Assembly: GCF_051903925.1 (NCBI RefSeq)
Contig: NZ_CP173678.1
Coordinates: 620,001 to 684,000, forward strand
Origin: G051903925 sp051903925
GTDB lineage: Bacteria; Pseudomonadota; Alphaproteobacteria; Zavarziniales; Zavarziniaceae
Reading direction: 5' to 3'
DNA length: 64,000 bases
Below the pieces are notes generated by a model that was not told the DNA's origin, did no database searches, and worked only from the letters and a program-made list of their open reading frames with translations. Position 1 is the first letter of the stretch; every line of letters begins with the position of its first letter. Positions 33,129 through 41,958 of this stretch are shown here, piece after piece. The translations under genes were made by a program, and so were the position numbers.

Positions 33129-34787
33129 TTATTCCGCGGCCGCGGGGACCAGCGGGCGGTCCTTGGCGGGATCGAAGCGAGCATCCGACAAGGGCGCCTC
33201 AGCCCGCAGGTGGCCGGCGATCGTCATCCAGATGTTCCAGACCATGACCAGGGCGCCCGCCAGGTACAGAACGCCGCCCAGCGCCCGGATCAGGTAGTAG
33301 GGCTTCATCGCCGAGACGACTTCGGCAAAGGCATAGACCAGGTAGCCGTCGGCCCCGTATTCGCGCCACATCAGGCCCTGCATGATGCCGGCGACCCACA
33401 TGGCGGACGCGTAGAGGACGATGCCGATGGTCGCCAGCCAGAAGTGCCAGTTGACCATGCGCAGCGAGTACAGCCGGCTGCGCCCCCACAGGCGCGGCAC
33501 CATGTAGTAGAGCGCGCCGAAGGTGATCATGCCGTTCCAGCCGAGCGCCCCGGAATGCACATGGCCGATGGTCCAGTCGGTGTAGTGGCTGAGCGAGTTG
33601 ACTGCCTTGATCGACAGCATCGGCCCTTCGAAGGTCGACATGCCATAGAAGGCCAGCGCGAAGACCATCATGCGGATGATGGGATCGGTGCGGATCTTGT
33701 CCCACGCGCCGTTCAGCGTCATCAGGCCGTTGATCATGCCGCCCCAGGACGGCATCCACAGCATGATCGAGAACACCATGCCCAGCGTCTGCGCCCAGTC
33801 GGGCAGCGCCGTGTAGTGCAGGTGGTGCGGCCCCGCCCAGATGTAGAGAAAGATCAGCGACCAGAAGTGCAGGATCGACAGGCGGTAGGAATAGACCGGC
33901 CGCTCCGCCTGCTTGGGCACGAAATAGTACATCATGCCCAGGAAGCCGGCCGTCAGGAAGAAGCCGACGGCATTATGGCCGTACCACCACTGCGTCAGCG
34001 CATCCTGCACGCCGGCAAAGGCCGAATAGGACTTGGAGCCCAGCAGGTTGACCGGAATGGCCAAGTTGTTCACCACGTGCAGCATGGCGATCGTGATGAT
34101 GAACGACAGGAAGAACCAGTTCGCGACGTAGATGTGCGGCTCGCTGCGGCGCAGGATCGTGCCGACATAGACGGCGAGGTACGCGACCCAGACGACCGTC
34201 AGCCACAGGTCGATGTACCATTCCGGCTCCGCGTATTCGCGCGCCGCGGTGATGCCCAGGACATAGCCCGTGGCAGCCAGCACGATGAACAGCTGGTAGC
34301 CCCAGAAGACGAAGCGGGCGAGCCAGGGCATCGCCAAGCGCGCCCGGCAGGTGCGCTGCACGACATAGAAGCTGGTGGCGATCAGCGCATTGCCGCCAAA
34401 GGCAAAGATCACGGCTGATGTGTGCACCGGCCGCAGGCGGCCGAAGCTGGTGTATTCCAGCCCCAGGTTCAGCTGCGGAAAGGTCAGCTGCAGCGCGATG
34501 TAGAGGCCCGCGGTAAAGCCGACAACGCCCCAGAAGACGGTCGCGATCACGCCCCAGCGGATGACCTCGTCATAATAGAGGTCGGGGCGCTGGGGGGCCG
34601 ACTGGAAGGCCCGCGTGACGGGATCGACCCGGCCGCTGCGCGCCGTTCCCAGCGCCGCCAGCATCGCGGCCAGCGCCACGATGGCCATGTGGATGGCAAA
34701 CCCTTGGTCTGCCGCCCCGGCCACAGCAAACACCGCCGCGAAGGCGATGAATACCCAGCCGAAGGTCTTCAAGACTAGTGCGTCCAT
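33129..34787 (-). CDS. ccoN: cbb3-type cytochrome c oxidase catalytic subunit I
   Basis: The 552-residue haem-copper subunit has about 12 to 14 transmembrane helices. Ligands visible are His in HTSAVIFAFGGNALI (low-spin haem), CuB His in WWYGHNAVGFF and GPHHLHYT, the cross-linked Tyr in FLYIWAGPHH, and haem His pair in IGHVHSGALGWNG. It reduces O2 to water with high affinity and pumps protons, supporting microaerobic growth. It is the first gene of ccoNOQP-ccoGHIS, with a candidate FNR/FixK site about 60 bases upstream. Confidence 0.97.
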   Translation of the reverse strand: MDALVLKTFGWVFIAFAAVFAVAGAADQGFAIHMAIVALAAMLAALGTARSGRVDPVTRAFQSAPQRPDLYYDEVIRWGVIATVFWGVVGFTAGLYIALQLTFPQLNLGLEYTSFGRLRPVHTSAVIFAFGGNALIATSFYVVQRTCRARLAMPWLARFVFWGYQLFIVLAATGYVLGITAAREYAEPEWYIDLWLTVVWVAYLAVYVGTILRRSEPHIYVANWFFLSFIITIAMLHVVNNLAIPVNLLGSKSYSAFAGVQDALTQWWYGHNAVGFFLTAGFLGMMYYFVPKQAERPVYSYRLSILHFWSLIFLYIWAGPHHLHYTALPDWAQTLGMVFSIMLWMPSWGGMINGLMTLNGAWDKIRTDPIIRMMVFALAFYGMSTFEGPMLSIKAVNSLSHYTDWTIGHVHSGALGWNGMITFGALYYMVPRLWGRSRLYSLRMVNWHFWLATIGIVLYASAMWVAGIMQGLMWREYGADGYLVYAFAEVVSAMKPYYLIRALGGVLYLAGALVMVWNIWMTIAGHLRAEAPLSDARFDPAKDRPLVPAAAE

Positions 34788-34847
34788 TGATCGGGCCCCG
34801 TTCCGACACCTGGCCCAGGAGATAGCGACCGAATGGAAGCGGGTTCA

Positions 34848-34861
34848 TTGATTTGGGTCAG
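34848..34861 (-). promoter_or_regulatory. candidate FNR/FixK binding site for cco operon
   Basis: TTGATTTGGGTCAG on the plus strand (CTGACCCAAATCAA in the direction of ccoN) matches the FNR/FixK consensus TTGAT-N4-ATCAA at eight of ten positions. It is centred about 67 bases before the ccoN start. Such anaeroboxes drive cbb3 operons under low oxygen in many Alphaproteobacteria. Confidence 0.6.
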
Positions 34862-34958
34862 TCGGAATGCGACCGCCCCGCCCCATGCCCCGCCGCACCC
34901 CCCAGGCATCGGTCACTGCGTCCCCCCGGCCACACCGGAGGTCGGCGCGATGACATGG

Positions 34959-34974
34959 TTGTCAATGTAGACAA
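34959..34974. promoter_or_regulatory. interrupted palindrome TTGTC-N6-GACAA
   Basis: A 16-base inverted repeat (TTGTCAATGTAGACAA) with 5-base arms lies about 170 bases before ccoN, in a locally AT-rich patch of an otherwise GC-rich genome. It looks like the operator of a dimeric regulator (GntR-like sites have similar TTGTC...GACAA form). The regulator and target are unknown. Confidence 0.4.
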
Positions 34975-35073
34975 TTCGCACGCCCGGTACACGCATATGG
35001 TGGAATTGCGATGGCGAATACGGTGCGCCACCGCGTGGGCCGTCGCGCACGGGCGGTGGCCCAGACGGCCAGC

Positions 35074-35103
35074 GACCCGCCCGGCAGTGCCGCCGGGCGG
35101 GTC
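35074..35103 (-). terminator. strong hairpin downstream of the chemoreceptor gene
   Basis: GACCCGCCCGGC and its exact complement GCCGGGCGGGTC form a 12-base-pair GC stem with a six-base loop, 36 bases after the chemoreceptor stop. There is no T-run behind it, so it may be a processing or rho-assisted end rather than a classic intrinsic terminator. Confidence 0.5.
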
Positions 35104-35139
35104 CTGGAGCATGTCGTGAGGGGAGAGGGTCGCGCGGCC

Positions 35140-36894
35140 TCAGGCGGCGCGGACGGCGGCCAGGAAGCTGTCGACCTCGGTCCGCAGGATGCCAGCCTGG
35201 CGGGACAGATCGTCGGCCGCGCTGAGGACGTGGGACGAGGCGCGCCCCGTCTCCGCCGCCGCTGAATTCACGCCCGAGATGTTGGACGAGACTTCCTGCG
35301 TGCCGGCGGCGGCCTGGGCGATGTTGCGCACGATCTCCTGGGTCGAGGCACCCTGTTCCTCGACGGCGCTGGCGATGGCCGCGGAGAACTCGTTGATCTC
35401 CCGGATCGTGCGGCCCACGCCCTCGATCGCGTTGACCGTGCCGTCGGTCGCCTGCTGCATTGCCGCGATCTGCTGGGCGATGTCCTCCGTCGCCTTGGCC
35501 GTCATGTTGGCCAGCGCCTTGACCTCGCTGGCCACGACGGCGAAGCCCTTGCCCGCCTCGCCTGCCCTCGCCGCTTCGATCGTGGCGTTGAGGGCGAGCA
35601 GGTTGGTGCGGCTGGCAATGTCGTTGATCAGGTCGACGATGTCGCCGATCTTGCGCGCGCCTTCGGCCAGCAGGCGGACGTTCTCGCCGGTGCGGGCGAC
35701 CTCGTCCACCGCCTTGCCGGTGATGTGGTTCGACTGGTTGACCTGGCGGCTGATCTCCTCGATCGAGGCGCTGAGCTCCTCGGTCGCCGCCGCCACGGTG
35801 TTGACGTTGATCGAGGTTTCCTCGGACGCGCCGGCGACGATGGTGGAGCGGTGGTTGGTGTCCTCCGCCGTGCTGGCCAAGTCGCGGGCCGTCGCCTGGA
35901 GTGCGGACGCGGCACCCTCGACCGACTGGAGCAGGGTTGCCGCCTGCTGGTCGAAGGCGTTGCTCAACTCGGTCACCCGGTTGGTGCGCCGCTCCTGCTC
36001 GGCCATCTGGCGCGCCTTGTCGGCGTCCAGCTGGGCCTGGGTGCGGCGGGCATTCTCCTCGGTCTCCTTCAGGTCGGCCTCGGTCTTGCGCCGCTCTTCC
36101 ACGTCGAAGCGGAGCTTGGTCTGCAGCGCGCGGAGGTAGCGCGACACGTCGCCCAGGTCGTCATCGCTCTCGATGTCGATGTCGGCGTCATAGTCGTTCT
36201 GGGTGATGCCCCAGATCTGCCCGACCAGGGCCTGCGCCTTGGCCTGCAGGTCGGCGCCGATGCGCAGGCCATAGGCGGCGACGCCGGCCCCCAGGGCCAG
36301 CAGAACCAGCGCGGGAATCCAGCCAAGATTCAGCGCACCCGACAGGCACGCCAGCAGCAGCACGCCGAACAGGCCCCCTGCGAACAGGCGGACCTGCGGC
36401 TGCACCCGGCTCAGCGTGCGGCGGCGCTGGCTGGCGGCGTCAGTCGCGACGATGCGGCCCTGCTGCACGGCCACGTCGCGCGCCGTCTTCTCGCGCACGG
36501 CCTTGTAGACGGCTTCGGCCTCCGCGATCTTGGCCGCGCTGAGGGCGGTGCGCACCGACATGTAGCCAACGGTCTGGCCGCCCTCCACGATCGGTGTGGC
36601 CGAAGCCCGCACCCAGTAGTGGTCGCCGTTCTTGCGCCGGTTCTTCACCATGCCGACCCAGGGCTTGCCAGAGCGCAGCGTGGCCCACATGTCGCCGAAG
36701 GCTTCAACCGGCATGTCGGGATGGCGCACGATGTTGTGCGGCTCGCCCATCAGCTCCTCCTCCGTGAAGCCGCTGACGGTGACGAACGCCTCGTTCACGA
36801 AGTTGATGCGGCCGCCGGGATCGGTCTTCGACACCAGGATCGTGCCCTGGGGAAACTCGTACTCGCGCTGCGTGACTGGGAGGTTGGTGCGCAT
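35140..36894 (-). CDS. Aer-like PAS methyl-accepting chemotaxis protein
   Basis: The protein has 584 residues from ATG 36894 (MRTNLPVTQREYEFPQG); a longer frame lacks a site. The N-terminal PAS domain (about 20-125) has VSKTDPGGRINFVNEAFVTV and HNIVRHPDMP, as in the FAD-binding aerotaxis receptor Aer. Two adjacent hydrophobic segments (about 170-215) anchor it without a periplasmic sensor. The C-terminal signalling hairpin carries RTNLLALNATIEAARAGEAG. It should report redox or oxygen state to CheA/CheW. It lies directly upstream of the cbb3 oxidase operon on the same strand. Confidence 0.92.
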   Translation of the reverse strand: MRTNLPVTQREYEFPQGTILVSKTDPGGRINFVNEAFVTVSGFTEEELMGEPHNIVRHPDMPVEAFGDMWATLRSGKPWVGMVKNRRKNGDHYWVRASATPIVEGGQTVGYMSVRTALSAAKIAEAEAVYKAVREKTARDVAVQQGRIVATDAASQRRRTLSRVQPQVRLFAGGLFGVLLLACLSGALNLGWIPALVLLALGAGVAAYGLRIGADLQAKAQALVGQIWGITQNDYDADIDIESDDDLGDVSRYLRALQTKLRFDVEERRKTEADLKETEENARRTQAQLDADKARQMAEQERRTNRVTELSNAFDQQAATLLQSVEGAASALQATARDLASTAEDTNHRSTIVAGASEETSINVNTVAAATEELSASIEEISRQVNQSNHITGKAVDEVARTGENVRLLAEGARKIGDIVDLINDIASRTNLLALNATIEAARAGEAGKGFAVVASEVKALANMTAKATEDIAQQIAAMQQATDGTVNAIEGVGRTIREINEFSAAIASAVEEQGASTQEIVRNIAQAAAGTQEVSSNISGVNSAAAETGRASSHVLSAADDLSRQAGILRTEVDSFLAAVRAA

Positions 36895-37034
36895 CTGGTA
36901 TCGTCCCCGCTGGCGCCATGGCCGCTCGCTCTGCAGGCCGATCCTAGGGGCGGCCCACACGAACGCCTTGATATTGGTCAGATACTGTAAACACTTGGTT
37001 TAAACTAGAATACACGTCTAGCGATCCTCGTGCC

Positions 37035-38105
37035 TCACAAATACGTGGCAACCAGGTCCAGGGTCGAACGTGTCCCCAGCGCGTCGAAATGCTGCTCCAG
37101 CCAGGCATCGGCGGCGGCATGGCCGATGCCCTTCAGATGCTCCAGGAATGCCAGGTCGGCGACCAGCTTGGTCGAGGCGCCCAGTTCCTTGAGCACGTCG
37201 TCCGCCTCCACCATGTGGATCAGCATGTGCTTGTAGTCGGTCGACGACAGCTGACCCGACTCGATCAGCCGACTGACGAAATGAACCGCCCGCATTTCCC
37301 GCATCAGCGTCGAGTTGAAACTGATCTCGTTAACCCGGTCCAGGATCTCGCGCGCGCTGCGGGGCACGCCCCGGCGTTCCAGCGGATTGATCTGGACCAG
37401 GACGACGTCGCGCGACTCGCAGGCATAGATCAGCGGGAAGATGGCGGGATTGCCCATGTAGCCGCCGTCCCAGTAGTGCTGGCCATCGACCTCCACCGTC
37501 TGGAACATGAACGGCAGGCAGGCGGAAGCCAGCAGCGACTCCACCTTCATCTCGTTGTTCTGGAACACGCGGACCTTGCCCGATTCCACGTTGGTCGCGC
37601 AGACGAACAGCTTGATGGTCGATTGCGTGCGCAGGACGTCGAAGTCGATGCAGTCGGCCAGGATGTCGCGCAGCGGGTTGAAGTTCAGCGGATTGGTCTG
37701 ATAGGGCGACCAGATCCGGGACATGATGTCGAACCAGAAATAGGTGGGCGAGCGGTCCAGGCTGAACGAGCCCATCATGCGGTCCAGCGGGGTGCGCTGG
37801 ATCGGCCCCCAGGCCCCGGCTTCCGCCACCTTCTTCCAGAATGCGGCCAGCGCCACGCGCGCCCCGTCCCGCCCGTCCCGGGCATGGCCATAGGCCGCGA
37901 CCGCCGCGTTCATGGCCCCGGCCGAGGTGCCGCAGATGCCCTCGATCTCGATCCGGTCGTCGGCCAGGAAGCGGTCGAGCACGCCCCAGGTGAAAGCCCC
38001 GTGGGCGCCCCCGCCCTGCAGCGCCAGGTTGATCCGCTTGTGCGGGCGGCTGACCGCCCTGGATGCTGCCGCGGGCCGCGCCCCCGGCTTGCGCTTGATC
38101 GCCAA
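37035..38105 (-). CDS. patatin-like phospholipase
   Basis: The 356-residue protein starts MAIKRKPGARPAAASRAVSR and shows the patatin elements: oxyanion loop LALQGGGAHGAF, nucleophile Ser in GICGTSAGAMNAA and catalytic Asp in WDGGYMGNPA. The length and layout fit bacterial lipid acyl hydrolases related to the RssA group. There is no clear signal peptide; the basic N-terminus suggests membrane association. The substrate is unknown. It stands 140 bases upstream of the chemoreceptor on the same strand. Confidence 0.92.
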   Translation of the reverse strand: MAIKRKPGARPAAASRAVSRPHKRINLALQGGGAHGAFTWGVLDRFLADDRIEIEGICGTSAGAMNAAVAAYGHARDGRDGARVALAAFWKKVAEAGAWGPIQRTPLDRMMGSFSLDRSPTYFWFDIMSRIWSPYQTNPLNFNPLRDILADCIDFDVLRTQSTIKLFVCATNVESGKVRVFQNNEMKVESLLASACLPFMFQTVEVDGQHYWDGGYMGNPAIFPLIYACESRDVVLVQINPLERRGVPRSAREILDRVNEISFNSTLMREMRAVHFVSRLIESGQLSSTDYKHMLIHMVEADDVLKELGASTKLVADLAFLEHLKGIGHAAADAWLEQHFDALGTRSTLDLVATYL

Positions 38106-38185
38106 GTCCGTTCCCCCGGCCCTGCCGAACCCCCGGCGACGGCGGGCCCGCGACCGTCACCCCGGACAGGGTGCTGCGGCGTCCG

Positions 38186-38848
38186 TCAATTGTCGATCCA
38201 GAAGCGCAGCAGGTTCTGCAGGCCCTGGTCCAGGCGCGGCGCCAGGTCGCTGCCTTGCGCTTGCAGTTCGCTGTGGACCTTGTACAGGTCATGGATGGCC
38301 TGGCGATGGATCGGACTGCGGATGAACGACTGGATCCAGCCCACTGCCGCAAGGCGGCTGCCCCGGGTCACCGGCTCCACGCCATGGACATAAAGCGTGT
38401 CATAGACCACGACCGTGCCCGGCCGTTCCTTGAAGCGGTGCGTGCCAAAGGGAGTGTCGATCGCCAGGTCGCCGCCGTCATAGGTATCGGGGTCCGACAG
38501 GAACAGGGTGAAGGAACAATCCGCGCGCAGGGCATCCGCCTGGCTGTCGCCCATCAGGGCCGCGTCCGCATGGCGGTTATAGGTCATGCCGGGATCGTAG
38601 CGGTTGAACACAACCTTGGTCCGATGCGGCCAGATCAGGCGGGTGAAGTCGCGCTGGCGCATCAGGGCATCCAGGACCAGGCCGGTCGCCTGGCGCAGTT
38701 GCGGCCGCCGCAGGTGGTCGACCTGCAGGTTGCGCTTCGCCGCGGCATGGCCCGTCTCCGCCCCCTCATGGAACGTGGTGCGGGACAGTTCGACGCGCAG
38801 GTGGGCCACTTCCTCCCGCGTCAGCACGTTCTCGATCCTCAGCACCAC
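38186..38848 (-). CDS. Fe(II)/2-oxoglutarate PKHD-type hydroxylase (PiuC/YbiX-like)
   Basis: The protein has about 220 residues starting at GTG 38848 or the adjacent GTG 38845, after GAAGGGGG. The start reads VVLRIENVLTREEVAHLRVE and aligns with MMxHIPxVL of the PiuC family. The iron ligands H-x-D lie in TYNRHADAALM, with the distal His and 2-oxoglutarate Arg in YVHGVEPVTRGSRLAAVGW. Relatives are often tied to siderophore receptors; none is seen here. An open frame that continues upstream is out of family and non-coding in look. Confidence 0.88.
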   Translation of the reverse strand: MVLRIENVLTREEVAHLRVELSRTTFHEGAETGHAAAKRNLQVDHLRRPQLRQATGLVLDALMRQRDFTRLIWPHRTKVVFNRYDPGMTYNRHADAALMGDSQADALRADCSFTLFLSDPDTYDGGDLAIDTPFGTHRFKERPGTVVVYDTLYVHGVEPVTRGSRLAAVGWIQSFIRSPIHRQAIHDLYKVHSELQAQGSDLAPRLDQGLQNLLRFWIDN

Positions 38849-39060
38849 GGGCCCCCTTCGCACTGGCTTGCTACCCCAGCAATGCCGACGCAGGCGTCGC
38901 GACGCAAGGGCCAAGGACCGATCGAACGGAAGGCGGGAACAGGCGATTGTGACACTCAGGTGACAGTCATGTTGCGCGCGCGCGTCAGTGAAGCTGCTTC
39001 GGCTTGCGTGACTGCCGCCACTGGACGGCGTCCGGGCGGCCTGGGCGGCGGAGCCTGAGC

Positions 39061-40284
39061 GTGGAGGTCCTGTCCAGAGCCCGCTTCCTGGAGTTCGAGG
39101 CGGCGGCACAATTCCACTACCGCATGGGCAACACGGAGCCGGCTGCAGAGCAACAGGGGCAGCCGGGCCAGCGCTACCTGACCAGCGCCGACGCGTTTGC
39201 CCAGGGCGTGGTCCTGCGCCACCCCCGCGCCTTTCGGGTCCATGGCGCGCCGGCCGGCATCCCCGTGGCGCCACCTTCGGCCTGGGCGGCGAAGGCCGCA
39301 GGCGCGCGGCGCGTCCTGTTCATCCTGCCTGCCGCGGCACTGGGTGAGAATGTCGGCATGATCCTGTTCATGGCGGCCTATCGCGAACGCCATGGTCCGG
39401 AGCGACTTGCGGTCGCCTGTGCCCAGGGATCCGCCGACCTCTATGCCCGCTGCGGGATCGAGGCGTTCGCGCTGTTCCTGCCCCGTGCGGAACTGGCCCG
39501 CTTCGACCTGGTGGTGGACCTGAACATGGTCGCGGCACGCCGCACCATCGACCTTGCCCCCGTGGACATGGAGGCGGAACTGCTGGCGGCGTTCGACCTG
39601 CCCCCGGCGGCCAGCTTTCCGGCGGAGCCGCGACCGATCCGCCGGCCCCGGGCGCCGGTGCTGGGCCTGTTGCCGCTGGCGTCCTCCCCCCTGCGGACCC
39701 TGCCACCGCGGGCAGTGGCGGCCCTCGCGCAGGCACTTGCGACGCGCGGGCAGGTGCGCCTGTTCCTGAACCGGACGCAGAAGCAGAGCGAGGCCCTGTG
39801 GCAGCGCCTGGGCGCCGATCTGCCGCAACGGGTCGAGCGTGTGGACGACCTGCCAACCATCGGCCGTCTGATGGCGGCGGTGGACGATCTGGACTATGCC
39901 GTGCTGGCGGACAGTGGCCCCGCCCACATGACCAAGCTCGTGGGCCTGCCAGGGCTGGCGGTCTACAGCTCCGCCGGGGCGGCGGTCCTGCAGGGCCGCT
40001 TTACCAACCTGAAGGCGTGGCAGGTGCCCTTTGCCGGGCCCTGGTGTACGGCCCCGTGCGGCCTCGCCCGGGTGCGCAGAAGCCGGGCGGGCGATGTCGG
40101 CTGCATGGGATCGCTGGAATTGCCGCTGGCGGACCTGCCCGACGTGCCGCGGCAGGCTGACGCGGCCGCCCTGGCCCGCCTTGCCGATCGCCCGGTGCCC
40201 TGCATCGCCGCCCTGGACGCGGCGCCGGGCGACCTTGTGGCCGCCGTCCTGAGCGACCTGGACCGGCACCTGGCCCGGGCCTGA
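39061..40284 (+). CDS. glycosyltransferase family 9-like protein
   Basis: The protein has 407 residues from GTG 39061 (VEVLSRARFLEFEAAAQFHY). The C-terminal half has the nucleotide-sugar fold with VLADSGPAHMTKLVGLPGLA and later TAPCGL, resembling heptosyltransferases (GT9), which contain 'D.G..H.A...G.P....FG'. The N-terminal 90 residues are not typical of that family. It likely adds a sugar to a surface glycan; donor and acceptor are unknown. It is divergent from the hydroxylase, with 212 bases between them. Confidence 0.75.
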   Translation: MEVLSRARFLEFEAAAQFHYRMGNTEPAAEQQGQPGQRYLTSADAFAQGVVLRHPRAFRVHGAPAGIPVAPPSAWAAKAAGARRVLFILPAAALGENVGMILFMAAYRERHGPERLAVACAQGSADLYARCGIEAFALFLPRAELARFDLVVDLNMVAARRTIDLAPVDMEAELLAAFDLPPAASFPAEPRPIRRPRAPVLGLLPLASSPLRTLPPRAVAALAQALATRGQVRLFLNRTQKQSEALWQRLGADLPQRVERVDDLPTIGRLMAAVDDLDYAVLADSGPAHMTKLVGLPGLAVYSSAGAAVLQGRFTNLKAWQVPFAGPWCTAPCGLARVRRSRAGDVGCMGSLELPLADLPDVPRQADAAALARLADRPVPCIAALDAAPGDLVAAVLSDLDRHLARA

Positions 40285-40390
40285 TCACCTCGGTCCTGCG
40301 GAACGCTGGCCCGCCATCGCGGACCAGGGCTGCGCCGTCGGCCCGGTCCGCCAGCGCGGAAACGATCCGGTCCGGACGCCGGCCTGTGTC

Positions 40391-40453
40391 ACAAGCGAAC
40401 CTGAGCCACAAACGAAACCTGAGCCACAAACGAAACCTGAGCCACAAACGAAA
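40391..40453. repeat. 18-base tandem repeat, about 3.5 copies
   Basis: The unit ACAAACGAAACCTGAGCC occurs at 40408-40425 and 40426-40443 exactly, at 40391-40407 with one base missing and one change, and partially at 40444-40453. It abuts the porin terminator and is AT-richer than its surroundings. The spacing is too short and unspaced for CRISPR. Confidence 0.85.
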
Positions 40454-40477
40454 AAAGGGGGGCCGAAGCCCCCCTTT
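40451..40477 (-). terminator. intrinsic terminator of the porin gene
   Basis: Read on the minus strand, the stem GGGGGGC / GCCCCCC with a CGAA/TTCG tetraloop is extended by A-T pairs and followed by six T residues. It lies 24 bases after the porin stop, a textbook rho-independent terminator fitting a highly expressed gene. Confidence 0.9.
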
Positions 40478-40500
40478 CCGACTGACCGTCTGGCGACGGA

Positions 40501-41766
40501 TCAGAAGCGCAGAACCGTGCCGAGCAGGAACTGGGTCGCGTCGTTCTCCGCCAGCGACTTCGCCACGCCGGTCAGGCCCGACCGGTCGGCATAGTCGTAG
40601 AAGTAGATCGCCGCGGCCAGATCGACGCCGGGCCCGAGGTTGTAGCCACCCGAGACGCCCCACGCATCCAGGCTCTGCTCGCCCAGATACAGGTTACCCA
40701 GCGGCGACTGCTCGTTCTTAATCTCGACAGTCGAGTTGATGTACTGGATGCCGACCGACCACGGGCCCGTGCCATAGGTCAGGCCCAGGTCGAAGGCTTC
40801 CAGGTCCTGGACATAGGCGCCGACGACGCGGTTGCTGTCGTCGCGGCCCAGGTTGTCCGCATAGTACGAACCGCCCAGGGTGAAGCCGCCCCACGCCACG
40901 TTCGCGCCGAAACTGTAGCTCTCGCGGTCCGTCACGCCGAAGCCGGGGGTGTTCGAGTCGCCACCGATGACGCCGTTGAACAGGCCGTCCTCGACGTTGC
41001 CATGGGCATAGGTGCCCGACAGCGCCAGGTCCACGTCACCGAAGGTGTTCGTGTAGTTCAGGCCGAGCTCCATGACCTCGGACTGCTGGCCCTGGTTGTG
41101 CTCGCTCTCGGTGAAGCCGGACGGACGGCAGCGCGTGCCGGACTGGTTGCCCGCCTTGCAGCCATCGGGAACGTACGACACGCCGAACTGGAAACCAGCG
41201 ATACGCGGCGTGAAGTAGTTGATCTTCGTCTGGTCCGCCGTCCAGTTGTTGTACGTGGTGGCCAGCGTCAGGGCGTTGTCCGGGGAGTTCGGCCACCAGT
41301 TGGGCGAGTTCAGGCCCAGCGAGGCGCCGGCGGCCGGCGAGGTGTAACCCATCTGGGCCGCAACGCCGTCATGGTCACCGAACTCGATCGTGCCGAACGC
41401 GCCTTCGACGAACATGTAGGTGTCGTCGATCTGGTCGGTGGAGGACTGGGCCTCGAGCTCGACGCGCACGCCAAAGGTCAGGTCCAGCGTGGGCAGGGTG
41501 GTCGAACCCTTGAAGTGGATCTCGCCCTCACGCTCGAACGAGTGGTTGCGGCTGCCACGGACCGTGTTGCCGATCTGGGCACCGGTCGCCGGGTCGATCA
41601 CCAGGCTGTCGTCCTGGTCGATGTAGGTGGCAAACGCACGGAAGTAGCCGCCCACCGACAACTTGATCGGCTCGGCCTCGGTCGCGTCCTGCGCCATGGC
41701 CGGCGCGGCGGAGATCGCCATGCCCATGCCGGCGAGTGCGGTGCTGCCGAGAAGAATTCTTTTCAT
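40501..41766 (-). CDS. outer-membrane porin
   Basis: The protein has 421 residues with a signal peptide (MKRILLGSTALAGMGMAISA, cut after PAMAQ). The mature chain is a series of amphipathic beta strands (LSVGGYFRAFATYIDQ at the start, FGDVDLALSGTYAHG, LGGSYYADNL) ending in the terminal Phe needed for BAM insertion (LLGTVLRF). It contains two close cysteines (DGCKAGNQSGTRCRP), probably a loop disulfide. It resembles the general trimeric porins of Rhodospirillales. A good sigma-70 promoter and an intrinsic terminator frame it as a single-gene, strongly expressed unit. Confidence 0.92.
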   Translation of the reverse strand: MKRILLGSTALAGMGMAISAAPAMAQDATEAEPIKLSVGGYFRAFATYIDQDDSLVIDPATGAQIGNTVRGSRNHSFEREGEIHFKGSTTLPTLDLTFGVRVELEAQSSTDQIDDTYMFVEGAFGTIEFGDHDGVAAQMGYTSPAAGASLGLNSPNWWPNSPDNALTLATTYNNWTADQTKINYFTPRIAGFQFGVSYVPDGCKAGNQSGTRCRPSGFTESEHNQGQQSEVMELGLNYTNTFGDVDLALSGTYAHGNVEDGLFNGVIGGDSNTPGFGVTDRESYSFGANVAWGGFTLGGSYYADNLGRDDSNRVVGAYVQDLEAFDLGLTYGTGPWSVGIQYINSTVEIKNEQSPLGNLYLGEQSLDAWGVSGGYNLGPGVDLAAAIYFYDYADRSGLTGVAKSLAENDATQFLLGTVLRF

Positions 41767-41830
41767 ACGACCCTCTTTCCATTCGCGTGCTTGCTACGTC
41801 GTGAGCAGCAAGCACCCGCTGCCCGAAGTG

Positions 41831-41859
41831 ATTAGTTCTCAGGGGACGTAAGGGGTCAA
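41831..41859 (-). promoter_or_regulatory. sigma-70-type promoter of the porin gene
   Basis: On the minus strand, TTGACC (41859-41854), a 17-base spacer and ACTAAT (41836-41831) form a good -35/-10 pair 64 bases before the porin ATG. The ATG is preceded by AGAGGG. Confidence 0.65.
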
Positions 41860-41958
41860 GAAAACGCCTGCGCGCCCGCCGTCTTTCGGAATCCCGTGTG
41901 TCATCTCCGCAACAACGAAACCGGGCCGGACGCCGGCCGGCGCGGCCGGCCCCGCCCG

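Larger units (their letters stand above)
34788..35139. other. non-coding region upstream of ccoN
   Basis: These 352 bases separate the ccoN start from the stop of the upstream chemoreceptor gene. They hold a candidate FNR/FixK box (34848-34861), an interrupted palindrome (34959-34974) and a strong 12-base-pair hairpin (35074-35103). Short open frames on both strands have no family resemblance or convincing ribosome sites. Confidence 0.7.

Noticed and set aside
34853..35119. Plus- and minus-strand small frames upstream of ccoN
   Set aside because: They overlap each other and the FNR-like site, have no ribosome site and no family-like sequence.
40391..40453. Possible CRISPR array
   Set aside because: Units are 18 bases and directly joined with no spacers, and there are no cas genes nearby.
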